Origin: a virus
Strand: one strand, 5' to 3'
Virus record (IMG/VR): IMGVR_UViG_3300020421_002453
Coordinates: 1-64,000 of that record
Length of the DNA stretch: 64,000 bases
The notes below the pieces were generated by a model. That model saw nothing but the letters and a program-made list of their open reading frames with translations, did not search any database and had not been told where the DNA came from. Positions 24,228-33,199 of the stretch are shown one piece after another. Numbering within the stretch: position 1 is the stretch's first letter; each line of letters starts with the position of its first letter. The translations under genes were made by a program, and so were the position numbers.

Positions 24228-25589
24228 ATGAGTGAATCATTAATAAAATATGGTACTGGTTTTCAAAGTAAAATAATTACATCACTTCTTGTAGATAACA
24301 AGTTTATCAAACAAGTTGTTGATATTTTAGAGATTAGTTATTTTGATTCTGATAGTAATAAATTCTTGATTAATTCTATCAAGGATTATTTTTCCAAATA
24401 CAAAACAAATCCAACAATGGAAGCAATCAAAGTTCTGATTGATGATGTAGAGAATGATGTATTAAAAACAGCTATTGTAGATAGTTTAAGAAATGCATGG
24501 CAACATCGTGAGAGTAATGATTTAGAATTTGTTCAAGAAAAAACATTAGAGTTTTGTAAGAATCAAGTTGTTAAGAATGCTATTATGGATTCAGTAGAAT
24601 TATTAGAATCTCAAAGGTATGATGAAATAAAAACCATTATAGATAAAGCCATGACCGCTGGTATGGAAAGAGATATCGGACACGAATACATTACAGGTTT
24701 TGAAGAAAGAATGACACAACAAGCAAGAGTAACACAACCAACACAATGGGATAGTGTTAATGATTTGATGGATGGTGGATTAGCTGGTGGTGAACTTGGA
24801 GTTGTAGTTGCTCCTGCTGGTATTGGTAAGAGTTGGACACTTCAGGCTATTGGAGCTCATGCAGTTGCAAAAGGATTGAATGTAATTCATTATACATTAG
24901 AGTTAAATGCTCAGTATGTAGGGTTAAGATATGATACAATAGTAAGTGGACAACCAACAGGTAACTTACAATACTATAAAGATGATGTATTAAAGGCTAT
25001 AAATAAATTAAAGGGTAATTTAATTATTAAATATTATCCAACAAGAACTGCAAGTGTAAACACTTTAACAGCACATTTACAACAATGTGTATTACAAGGT
25101 ATTAAACCTGATATGATTATTGTGGATTATGCTGATATTATGAAATCTACACAACACTTCAATGAAAAAAGACATCAAATAGGTCATGTTTATGAAGAGT
25201 TAAGGGGAATGGCTGGTGAGTTTGATGTTCCATTATGGACAGCTTCACAGGCTAATCGTTCATCATTAGAGGAAGATGTGATTGGGGCTGATAAAGTTTC
25301 AGAGGATTATTCTAAAGTGATGACTGCTGATTTTGTAATGAGTATGAGTAGGAAAGTAGAAGATAAGATTGCAAACACAGGTAGATTTCATGTAATTAAA
25401 AACAGATTTGGACCCGATGGGATAACCTTTCCTGCTTCTATCAATACAAATACAGGTAACATACAAATATATGAGACCAGTACACAAGGTGGCCGTGAGG
25501 CACAAGGAAAAATGAACAATGCGGATGAGTATGTTCGTAAAACATTGGCACAGAAGAAGAAAGATTTTGATGCTGGTGGATTCGAATAG
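24228..25589 (+). CDS. gp41: Replicative DNA helicase (DnaB / T4 gp41-like)
   Basis: A 453-residue hexameric helicase that unwinds DNA ahead of the polymerase. It has an N-terminal helical domain (to about 150), then the RecA-type core: Walker A APAGIGKS (195-202), Walker B MIIVDYAD (Asp300), then DVPLWTASQANRSS and the arginine-finger area HVIKNRFGPDG. No primase domain is fused and no primase gene is seen in this window. The stop codon is TAG. Position between methyltransferase and RNR fits a replication operon. Confidence 0.93.
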   Translation: MSESLIKYGTGFQSKIITSLLVDNKFIKQVVDILEISYFDSDSNKFLINSIKDYFSKYKTNPTMEAIKVLIDDVENDVLKTAIVDSLRNAWQHRESNDLEFVQEKTLEFCKNQVVKNAIMDSVELLESQRYDEIKTIIDKAMTAGMERDIGHEYITGFEERMTQQARVTQPTQWDSVNDLMDGGLAGGELGVVVAPAGIGKSWTLQAIGAHAVAKGLNVIHYTLELNAQYVGLRYDTIVSGQPTGNLQYYKDDVLKAINKLKGNLIIKYYPTRTASVNTLTAHLQQCVLQGIKPDMIIVDYADIMKSTQHFNEKRHQIGHVYEELRGMAGEFDVPLWTASQANRSSLEEDVIGADKVSEDYSKVMTADFVMSMSRKVEDKIANTGRFHVIKNRFGPDGITFPASINTNTGNIQIYETSTQGGREAQGKMNNADEYVRKTLAQKKKDFDAGGFE

Positions 25590-25625
25590 AACTTCTAAGA
25601 AATTCTTTTTAAAACTTCTAAAAAA
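25590..25625. repeat. AACTTCTAA repeats upstream of RNR
   Basis: AACTTCTAAGAA (25590-25601) and AAAACTTCTAAAAAA (25611-25625) match the pair at 4197-4224 in the sheath-tube intergenic region. Position upstream of a promoter suggests a shared regulator site. Confidence 0.45.
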
Positions 25626-25635
25626 ATGAGAAATA

Positions 25636-25664
25636 TTGGAATATTCCGCTTTATATACTATACT
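25636..25664 (+). promoter_or_regulatory. Sigma70-like promoter with palindrome, RNR gene
   Basis: TTGGAA, 17 bases, TATACT; predicted start near 25671, giving a leader of about 42 bases. The perfect 10-bp palindrome GGAATATTCC (25638-25647) overlaps the -35 box, where a repressor or activator could bind. Confidence 0.55.
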
Positions 25665-25712
25665 TAGTTATGGTGAAAAAATATAAACAGAAAACACAGG
25701 AGTTAGTTTCAA

Positions 25713-27728
25713 ATGGTAGAAAACAAATTTAAGTTATCGGAAAATTTTGTTGCAAAATATAAGAGAAAAAAGGCACCTTTCGGGTTCAACGGATTAGGTG
25801 AATTAGTTTATATGAGAACATATTCTCGTATAAAAGAAGATGGTAAAAACGAAAGATGGTGGGAAACCGTTCAAAGAGTTGTAGAGGGAACTTATTCAAT
25901 GCAGTTGAATCACATTGATTCACATCAGTTAGGTTGGAATCCTTGGCAGGCACAGAAATCAGCACAAGAAATGTATGATAGAATTTTTAATATGAAGTTC
26001 TTACCACCTGGTCGTGGTTTATGGGCTATGGGAACTGCAATCACAGAAGAAAAGAATTTATATGCCGCACTAAACAATTGTGCATTTGTATCAACATCAA
26101 CAATCAAAGATGATTATTCTAAACCATTTTGTTTCTTAATGGATGCAAGTATGTTAGGAGTTGGTGTAGGTTTTGATACCAAAGGAGCGGGGGAAATACT
26201 TGTTAAGGGTGTAGAAAAAGATAGAGAAGAACAAGTATTTGTAATACCTGATACTCGTGAGGGTTGGGTAGAATCTCTAAGGTTATTATTGGAAAGTTAT
26301 TTTCATGGACAAGCACCAGTCAAATTTGATTATAGTTTAATTAGATTAGCAGGTGAACCAATTAAAGGATTTGGTGGAGTTAGTTCAGGACCAGACCCAT
26401 TAGAAGAAGTTCATGAAAGTATTACAGAAGTATTAGAGGGTAATGCGGGTAATCCAATCACAATCACAACAATCGTAGATATAATGAATCTGATTGGTAA
26501 ATGTGTTGTAGCAGGTAATGTTAGAAGAACTGCTGAGATAGTTTTTGGTGACCCTGATTCGGAAGAATACTTAGATTTAAAAAATTATAAAGTAAATCCA
26601 CATAGAGACCAATATGGTTGGACATCAAACAATAGTATATTTGCTGAGTTAGGTATGGATTATACAGAAGTATCAAAGAGAATCGTAGATAATGGAGAAC
26701 CAGGTTTGGCTTGGTTGGATAACATGAAAAAGTATTCTCGTATGAAAAATGGTGGTGATGATAAAGACCACAGAGTAATGGGTGGTAATCCTTGTTTGGA
26801 ACAATCATTAGAATCATATGAGTTATGTTGTTTAGTAGAAACATTTCCAGATAACCACGATTCATTTGAAGATTATGCCAAAACATTAAAATATGCTTAC
26901 TTATATGCAAAGACTGTAACATTGGGTAGAACACATTGGAGTGATACCAACAGAGTTATGTTGAGAAACAGACGAATTGGTTGTTCAGTTAGTGGTGTTG
27001 CTCAGTTTATCACACATAGAGGTTTAGATGAATTAAAAACTTGGTTAAATGGTGGATACGATGTTATACAAAAATGGGATGATGTGTATTCAGATTGGTT
27101 TGCTATTCCAAAATCAATTAAAACCACTTCAGTAAAACCAAGTGGAACTGTATCATTATTGGCTGGTAGTACTCCAGGTTTACATTATCCTGAATCAAGA
27201 TTTTATATTCGTAGAATACGATTATCAATCAATTCTGAACTCGTTGAACCACTAACAAAGGCTGGGTACAAAATAGAACCTGCTTTTGGTTCAGAGGATT
27301 CTACATTAGTAGTAGAAGTTCCTGTGGATGTTGGTGAGGGTATAAGAACTGCTGCTGATTTAAGTATATGGGAACAATTCTCATTGGCAGCATTCCTACA
27401 AAGACATTGGGCGGACAATCAAGTAAGTTGTACTGTAACCTTTGACCCCGAAAAAGAGGGTGATGAGATTCCAAATGTATTGAATTATTATCAGTATCAT
27501 TTGAAAGGTATCAGTTTACTACCAAGACATGATTGGGGGGCATATCCACAGATGCCTTATGAAGCTATTGATGAGAAAGAGTATAATAAACAAGTTAAGA
27601 AACTTGGAAAACTATCATTCGGTGTAATTAAACACGAAGAAGCAGAGATAGATAAGTTCTGTAATAATGATAGTTGTGAAGTTCCACCTTTAACAGGTGA
27701 CAACGATGACCAAGATTATGCGAATTAA
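25713..27728 (+). CDS. nrdJ: Adenosylcobalamin-dependent ribonucleotide reductase (class II, monomeric)
   Basis: A 671-residue enzyme reducing ribonucleotides (in the monomeric type, triphosphates) to deoxyribonucleotides using vitamin B12 coenzyme rather than an iron radical subunit. Seen: LPPGRGLWAMGT, NNCAFVST with Cys123, GVGVGFDTKGAG, NPCLEQS (Asn359, Cys361, Glu363: the thiyl-radical and acid residues), VKPSGTVSLLAGSTPGLHYP, and a C-terminal redox pair Cys650/Cys655. No NrdB or NrdA partner is present, and the length fits the Lactobacillus RTPR type. Activity thus depends on host or imported B12. A TonB receptor follows only 75 bases downstream. Confidence 0.93.
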   Translation: MVENKFKLSENFVAKYKRKKAPFGFNGLGELVYMRTYSRIKEDGKNERWWETVQRVVEGTYSMQLNHIDSHQLGWNPWQAQKSAQEMYDRIFNMKFLPPGRGLWAMGTAITEEKNLYAALNNCAFVSTSTIKDDYSKPFCFLMDASMLGVGVGFDTKGAGEILVKGVEKDREEQVFVIPDTREGWVESLRLLLESYFHGQAPVKFDYSLIRLAGEPIKGFGGVSSGPDPLEEVHESITEVLEGNAGNPITITTIVDIMNLIGKCVVAGNVRRTAEIVFGDPDSEEYLDLKNYKVNPHRDQYGWTSNNSIFAELGMDYTEVSKRIVDNGEPGLAWLDNMKKYSRMKNGGDDKDHRVMGGNPCLEQSLESYELCCLVETFPDNHDSFEDYAKTLKYAYLYAKTVTLGRTHWSDTNRVMLRNRRIGCSVSGVAQFITHRGLDELKTWLNGGYDVIQKWDDVYSDWFAIPKSIKTTSVKPSGTVSLLAGSTPGLHYPESRFYIRRIRLSINSELVEPLTKAGYKIEPAFGSEDSTLVVEVPVDVGEGIRTAADLSIWEQFSLAAFLQRHWADNQVSCTVTFDPEKEGDEIPNVLNYYQYHLKGISLLPRHDWGAYPQMPYEAIDEKEYNKQVKKLGKLSFGVIKHEEAEIDKFCNNDSCEVPPLTGDNDDQDYAN

Positions 27729-27741
27729 TATTTTCACATAC

Positions 27742-27775
27742 CCTGGCAGGCGACACACCAGGATAAAAATGTGTC
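27742..27775 (+). promoter_or_regulatory. H-type RNA pseudoknot ahead of the TonB receptor, possible riboswitch
   Basis: Stem 1: CCTGG (27742-46) with CCAGG (27758-62). Stem 2: GACACA (27752-57, in the loop of stem 1) with TGTGTC (27770-75). Loop 1 is CAGGC, the junction between stems is zero bases, and loop 3 is ATAAAAA. This is ideal H-type geometry, with an A-rich third loop as in preQ1-I and SAM-II riboswitches. It begins 13 bases after the RNR stop and ends 16 bases before the receptor Shine-Dalgarno. The GC-rich stems stand out from the AT-rich surroundings. No ligand can be named. It is unlikely to be a frameshift signal, since it lies after the stop codon. Confidence 0.6.
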
Positions 27776-27803
27776 ATTCACAAGTAACAACAAGGAGATG
27801 ATT

Positions 27804-30533
27804 ATGAATAAATATCGTAATCTGTTATCATCAGTGCTTATGATGACTGGACTGTTCGCACAGTCAATAGTCGGAGTAATAACTGATGTGGACTCAAATC
27901 CACTTGGAGGAGCTAACATTGTAGTTAACGGAACAGACTTAGGAGGAGTATCAGATAATACTGGTGCCTTTTCTATCAAAGTTGATTCTGGAACATATGA
28001 TGTAACAGCTTCTTACATTGGTTTCTCATCAATAACTAAATCAGTTGTTGTTGAGAAAAGTGCTACACTCGACTTCGTTTTAGAAGTTAGTTTTGTAGGA
28101 CTATCAGATGTTGAGGTGTTAGCATCTCGTGCATCTGAAACTACACCTGTTGCTTACACTAATGTTAGTAAAGAAGAAATGGAAGTGAGATTAGGTTCTC
28201 AAGATATTCCAATGATTCTTAACACAACACCAAGTGTATATGCAACTCAACAAGGTGGTGGTGCGGGTGATGCTCGTATCAACATTCGTGGTTTCAATCA
28301 AAGAAATGTTGCAGTGATGATTAATGGTGTTCCCCAAAATGATATGGAGAACGGATGGGTTTATTGGTCTAATTGGGATGGTGTAGGTGATGCTACATCT
28401 TCAATTCAGGTTCAAAGAGGTCTATCAGCTGTTAATCTTGCTACACCTTCTATTGGTGGAACAATGAATATTATTACCGACCCTACATCTTTTGAAAAGG
28501 GTGGAAAGTTCAAACAAGAAGCTGGTGATGGTGGTTTTCTAAAAACTACTTTTAACTACAATACTGGTCTTATTTTAAATGACAAGTTAGCTTTAAGTGG
28601 AACTATTGTTCGTAAAACTGGTGATGGAATAATCGATGGAACTTGGACTGATGCTTGGGCATACTACTTCGGTGGTTCATATGCTGTAAGTAATAAACAA
28701 AGGTTCGAGTTATATGCAATCGGTGCTCCACAACGACATGGACAAAATCTATACAAACAGAATATCGCTACTTACTCACAAGAGTTGGCTGGTGATGTAG
28801 ACGGATATGATACTGATGCTTTTGCAGAAGGTAACAAATTCGAAACTGAAGCTGGTAGATTTTTCAATCAGAATGTCGCACCTATTGACCCATCTTATAC
28901 AGGTAAACAATATTGGTATATGTATGGTGCAAGAACAACAGATAGATTCAACAAGAACTTCTTGAACGAAAGAGAAAACTTCTTCCATAAACCATTAGTG
29001 AACTTAAATCACTTCTTAGAAATAAACGATAAGATGGGTATCTCATCTATTGCTTATTGGAGTGGTGGTTCAGGTGGTGGAACTGGTACATATGGTAGTG
29101 TATCAAGAACACCAGCGGTTGAGGGAGAAAGATGGTATGCAAGTTCACCGTGGGCTTGGGATTGGAATGCTGAGATTGCTCAAAATTCTGATAACATCGA
29201 TGAAAACTTCTCTGTAGATGAAAATCGTTCAACAGGAATTCTTAGAAACTCTATCAATCGACAAGATACCTATGGATTAATTTCTAAATTAAATTATTCA
29301 GTTAATGATAACTTAGAAATACAAACAGGTATTGATTGGAGAACTGCTCGTATCGAACATGCTCGTGAAGTTAGAGATTTGTTAGGTGGAGATTACTATG
29401 TTGATTATGCTGATGACAATTTCGAGGACGGAAAAGTAGTTGGACTCGGAGATATAATCGCTTATCATAACGAAACAACTGTAGACTGGATTGGTGGTTT
29501 CTTACAAGGTAACTATACATCAGAAAAACTAAACCTATATGGTATGGGTGGAGTTTCTTCTATTAAATATAGTTATCAAGACCACTTCACAGTAGCAGAT
29601 GAAGTAATTACAGCTGACCCTATTTCTACTTATCAAGTAAAGGGTGGTGCATTATATAATGTAAATGAGAATCTTGGAGTATTCATTAATAGTGGATATG
29701 TTCAAAAGGCTCCTATCTTAGATAATGTAATCTACTACGATGGTGTAGTAGCTACCGACCCCGATAATGAGAAATTCTTACACAATGAACTTGGTGCCAA
29801 CTTTGGTACTGAGAAATTTGGTGTTAGAGTTAGTGCATACAACACAGATTGGAAAGATAGAAACTTGACTAAATCAGTACAGACTGGTCAAGGTGATTCA
29901 GGTGATACTGATATTATCTTCCTAAAAGGTGTTAACCAAAACCATAAAGGACTTGAAATCGAAACTAAAGTAAAACCAAATGATATGGTTGAACTTGATT
30001 TCATTTATTCTTATGGTGATTGGAAGTTCGATGGTGATGCCGATGGTACTTACCAAGAACAAGAGTACAATGATGAGAACCAAGTAATTGGTATTCAGAC
30101 CACAGATTACTCTTATGCACTTGATGGATTATATGTTGGTGATATGCCACAAACATCTTATATTTTAGGTGTTACACTTAAACCTGTTAAAGGATTAAGA
30201 CTTCAGGCGTTATACAAAACATATGATAGAAATTATGCTGACTGGTCACCTGATTCTCGTGAGATTGAGGGTGATGCGGACAGAGCTCAAGTTTGGGAAG
30301 CTCCTGGCTATTCAAAACTTGATTTACATGCATCTTATAAACTTCCTATCAAGGGATATGACATTTCTTTAAATGCTCATCTATTCAATGCTCTTGATGA
30401 AGTATTCGTACAAGATGCGGTTGACAACTCGAAATATAATGGGTGGGGTGATAAAGTTCATGCCGCACATAATGCTGAGGTATTCTTAGGAACACCAAGA
30501 TATGCAAATATTGGAGTTTCTGTTAACTTCTAA
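27804..30533 (+). CDS. TonB-dependent outer-membrane receptor
   Basis: A 909-residue protein that would sit in the host outer membrane and import a substrate with TonB energy. Start chosen at ATG 27804, six bases after AAGGAG; ATG 27798 touches the RBS and an earlier one at 27771 lies in the pseudoknot. A signal peptide (MNKYRNLLSSVLMMTGLFAQS) leads. Then comes a carboxypeptidase-regulatory-like beta domain (about 22-95; VGVITDVDSNPLGGANIVV), a plug (about 125-225; DIPMILNTTPSVY, INIRGFNQRNVAVMINGVPQND, SSIQVQRGLSAVN, IGGTMNIITD), and a long barrel ending in a C-terminal Phe (RYANIGVSVNF). All parts are present and uninterrupted. The architecture is typical of Bacteroidota/FCB cells, so it looks host-derived. 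The substrate is unknown. Confidence 0.93.
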   Translation: MNKYRNLLSSVLMMTGLFAQSIVGVITDVDSNPLGGANIVVNGTDLGGVSDNTGAFSIKVDSGTYDVTASYIGFSSITKSVVVEKSATLDFVLEVSFVGLSDVEVLASRASETTPVAYTNVSKEEMEVRLGSQDIPMILNTTPSVYATQQGGGAGDARINIRGFNQRNVAVMINGVPQNDMENGWVYWSNWDGVGDATSSIQVQRGLSAVNLATPSIGGTMNIITDPTSFEKGGKFKQEAGDGGFLKTTFNYNTGLILNDKLALSGTIVRKTGDGIIDGTWTDAWAYYFGGSYAVSNKQRFELYAIGAPQRHGQNLYKQNIATYSQELAGDVDGYDTDAFAEGNKFETEAGRFFNQNVAPIDPSYTGKQYWYMYGARTTDRFNKNFLNERENFFHKPLVNLNHFLEINDKMGISSIAYWSGGSGGGTGTYGSVSRTPAVEGERWYASSPWAWDWNAEIAQNSDNIDENFSVDENRSTGILRNSINRQDTYGLISKLNYSVNDNLEIQTGIDWRTARIEHAREVRDLLGGDYYVDYADDNFEDGKVVGLGDIIAYHNETTVDWIGGFLQGNYTSEKLNLYGMGGVSSIKYSYQDHFTVADEVITADPISTYQVKGGALYNVNENLGVFINSGYVQKAPILDNVIYYDGVVATDPDNEKFLHNELGANFGTEKFGVRVSAYNTDWKDRNLTKSVQTGQGDSGDTDIIFLKGVNQNHKGLEIETKVKPNDMVELDFIYSYGDWKFDGDADGTYQEQEYNDENQVIGIQTTDYSYALDGLYVGDMPQTSYILGVTLKPVKGLRLQALYKTYDRNYADWSPDSREIEGDADRAQVWEAPGYSKLDLHASYKLPIKGYDISLNAHLFNALDEVFVQDAVDNSKYNGWGDKVHAAHNAEVFLGTPRYANIGVSVNF

Positions 30534-30543
30534 TGGTAAAATT

Positions 30544-30570
30544 AGGGGGATTGAAATATATCCCCCTTTT
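30544..30570 (+). terminator. Rho-independent terminator after TonB receptor
   Basis: Perfect 8-bp stem AGGGGGAT/ATCCCCCT with an 8-base loop followed by TTTT. It closes the RNR-receptor transcription unit before the polymerase gene. Confidence 0.92.
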
Positions 30571-30629
30571 ATCAAAAATAAATTACACTTTCAGATTATT
30601 TTAATCTATTTATATTAAAGAGGTTTTAA

Positions 30630-33140
30630 TTGTACCAAGCAATACATTACGAAAAAAGAAGAAACAAAATTCACTTATGGGATGATAAAAAAGGTCATCT
30701 CGAAATACCATTTAAAAAATACGCTTATACAAAAAGTCCAACAGGTCTACATTTCACATTGGATGGTGATAAGGTAAAAAAGATTTATGAGTGGGATGGT
30801 GATACACCTAACTTATTTGAAAGTGATGTACCTGTATTAACAAGATTTTTAGTAGACCAATATACTGATTCCGATGAGGTAAGTGAGGGAATCAGAACTT
30901 TATTTTTTGATATTGAGGTAGAAGTTGTAGATGGTTTTCCTGATGTAATGAAGGCCAATGAGAGAATAACTTCTATTGCATTCTATGATGAATACTTAGA
31001 AAAGTATTTTTGTTATACCTTAGATGAAAAAAGAAAACTTGAAAATTGGGAAAATGAACACGAGATAGTTGAATTATTCCAAACAGAATATGAACTACTT
31101 ACAAAATTTTACCAAAAATATCTCGAAATACAACCACACATTCTAAGTGGTTGGAACTCTGAGTTCTTTGATATCCCTTATCTATATAATCGTAGTGTAA
31201 ATGTATTAGGTAAATCAGTTGCCGATATGTTATCACCTATTCGTAATGTGATGTACTCAGAGTATAAAAAGAAACATTCGATTGCTGGTGTTTCATCATT
31301 AGATTATCTAACTCTATATCGTAAATTCTCAGTTAACCAACAATCAAGTTATCGTTTAGATTATATTGGTGAGTTAGAAGTTGGTATGAAAAAGATTGAG
31401 TATCAAGGAACACTTAATGACTTATATGAAAATGATTTAGATAAGTTTATTGAATATAACATTCGAGATGTAAAAATCTTAGTTGAATTAGATAAGAAAT
31501 TAGATTTCATTGGTATTGCTCGTGGTATAGCCCATCTTGGTCATGTTCCTTATGAAGATGTGATGATGAGTTCAAGATATCTTGAGGGTGCTATTTTAGT
31601 ATATCTAAAAAAGATTGGAGTAGTTGCACCTAACAAACCACCAAGACCAAAGAAGTTTGATAGTGAAGAGAAGTTTGCAGGTGCTTATGTTCAACCACCA
31701 CAAAAAGGTAGACATGATTGGGTATACGATTTAGATATCACAAGTATGTATCCAAGTGTTATTCGTTCACTAAACATCTCACCTGAAACCAAAGTTGGTA
31801 AGATAGAGGGTTGGGATGCTGAACAACATTTAAAACAAGATTTGAAAAAAGAATATACATTATGTAATCGTAGTGGTAAAGAGATAGGTACAATACCAAA
31901 TACAGAACTAACTGATTACTTAGAAACTGCTGGGTTAAGTATTGCAAGTAATGGTGTTATGTATCGTACAGATAAACAAGGATTGATTCCTGCACTTCTA
32001 ACCAAATGGTTCAATGAACGAGTTGAGATGAGAAAACTCGTGAAGAAGTTTAATGAAGAGGGTGATAAAGAAAAAGAAGAATACTTTGATAGAAGACAAT
32101 ACCTACAGAAGATTTTGTTAAACTCATTGTATGGTGTATTGGGATTACCTGTATTTAGATTTTATGATTTAGACAATGCAGAGGCGACGACCCTTACTGG
32201 TCAAGCCTTAATTAAGTTCAGTAAAAAGATAACTAATCACTTTTATAATCGAGAGCTTGGTACTAACGATGATTATGTTATATACATAGATACTGATTCT
32301 ATTTTCGCCTCTGCAGTTCCTTTAATTAAAAAAAGATATCCAAATGAAAAGTTATCAGAAGTTATGATGACACAAAGAATTATGGAAATATGTGCAGAGG
32401 TACAAGATTATCTTAATCAGAGTTACAATTACTTTGCCAAGAAGTTTCTGAATGTAGAAGTAGATAAGCATGTATTTGATATTAAACAAGAGGTGGTTGC
32501 AACTACAGGTTTATTCATCACAAAGAAAAGATATGGTTTACATATTATTAATGATGCTGGTAGAAAAGTAAACACGATTCATGTTAAAGGATTGGATACA
32601 GTCAGAAGTAATTTTGCTGTGGCTATGAAAGATTTGTTGGGTAAAGTATTAGGTGATGTACTTGCCAAGGTTCCAAAAGAAAAGATTGATGAACGAATCA
32701 GTATATTTAAACGAAACATGAATGAACTTCATTATGATGTTATGGCAAATCCAATCGGTGTAAAAGGAATTGGAAAGTATGAAGTGAAAGATGAAGAATC
32801 ATCATTCAGTACTTATAAGAAAGGAGCACCAGTTCATGTTAAGGCCGCTATCAATTATAATTCATTACTACAACATTGGTACGAGGGTAGGAAATATGAA
32901 AAGATTGGTAATGGGAATAAGATTAAGTGGGTGTATTTAAAAGATAATGAGTTTGGTTTTGATACAATTGCTTACAAAGGTTATGAAGACCCACCACAGA
33001 TTTTAGATTTAATTAAAAATAAGATAGATAGTAATAGAATGTTTGAACAGGCCATGAGTAAAAAGATAGGAATGTTTTATGAGGCCATGAGTTGGGAAGC
33101 AGTAGTTGATAAAACTCAAAGTATTGAAAGATTTTTTTGA
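30630..33140 (+). CDS. gp43: Family B DNA polymerase (T4 gp43-like replicase)
   Basis: An 836-residue replicative polymerase with proofreading. Exonuclease motif I is FFDIEVEVV (92-100). Polymerase motif A is DLDITSMYPS (about 367-376), motif B KILLNSLYGVLG (about 494), and motif C YIDTDSIF (about 551-558), including both catalytic aspartates. The start is TTG at 30630, six bases after AAGAGG; no ATG fits the conserved N-terminus. The weak start codon may limit its level. Clamp and clamp-loader genes follow. Confidence 0.96.
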   Translation: MYQAIHYEKRRNKIHLWDDKKGHLEIPFKKYAYTKSPTGLHFTLDGDKVKKIYEWDGDTPNLFESDVPVLTRFLVDQYTDSDEVSEGIRTLFFDIEVEVVDGFPDVMKANERITSIAFYDEYLEKYFCYTLDEKRKLENWENEHEIVELFQTEYELLTKFYQKYLEIQPHILSGWNSEFFDIPYLYNRSVNVLGKSVADMLSPIRNVMYSEYKKKHSIAGVSSLDYLTLYRKFSVNQQSSYRLDYIGELEVGMKKIEYQGTLNDLYENDLDKFIEYNIRDVKILVELDKKLDFIGIARGIAHLGHVPYEDVMMSSRYLEGAILVYLKKIGVVAPNKPPRPKKFDSEEKFAGAYVQPPQKGRHDWVYDLDITSMYPSVIRSLNISPETKVGKIEGWDAEQHLKQDLKKEYTLCNRSGKEIGTIPNTELTDYLETAGLSIASNGVMYRTDKQGLIPALLTKWFNERVEMRKLVKKFNEEGDKEKEEYFDRRQYLQKILLNSLYGVLGLPVFRFYDLDNAEATTLTGQALIKFSKKITNHFYNRELGTNDDYVIYIDTDSIFASAVPLIKKRYPNEKLSEVMMTQRIMEICAEVQDYLNQSYNYFAKKFLNVEVDKHVFDIKQEVVATTGLFITKKRYGLHIINDAGRKVNTIHVKGLDTVRSNFAVAMKDLLGKVLGDVLAKVPKEKIDERISIFKRNMNELHYDVMANPIGVKGIGKYEVKDEESSFSTYKKGAPVHVKAAINYNSLLQHWYEGRKYEKIGNGNKIKWVYLKDNEFGFDTIAYKGYEDPPQILDLIKNKIDSNRMFEQAMSKKIGMFYEAMSWEAVVDKTQSIERFF

Positions 33141-33169
33141 TTTTGAACAATCTCGTATATATGTATATA
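33141..33169 (+). promoter_or_regulatory. Sigma70-like promoter candidate for the clamp gene (TTTTGA-17-TATATA)
   Basis: The start would fall near 33176, giving a 24-base leader that contains the clamp RBS AGGAG. It allows more clamp than polymerase to be made, as expected from their stoichiometry. Confidence 0.5.
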
Positions 33170-33199
33170 TAGAGAAAATAATAATAGGAGAAAAAGGTT

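Noticed and set aside
27729-27803. Cobalamin riboswitch between the B12-dependent RNR and the receptor
   Set aside because: The region is only 75 bases and lacks the B12 box (GCCACTG-like) and the multi-helix core. The pseudoknot is a different structure.
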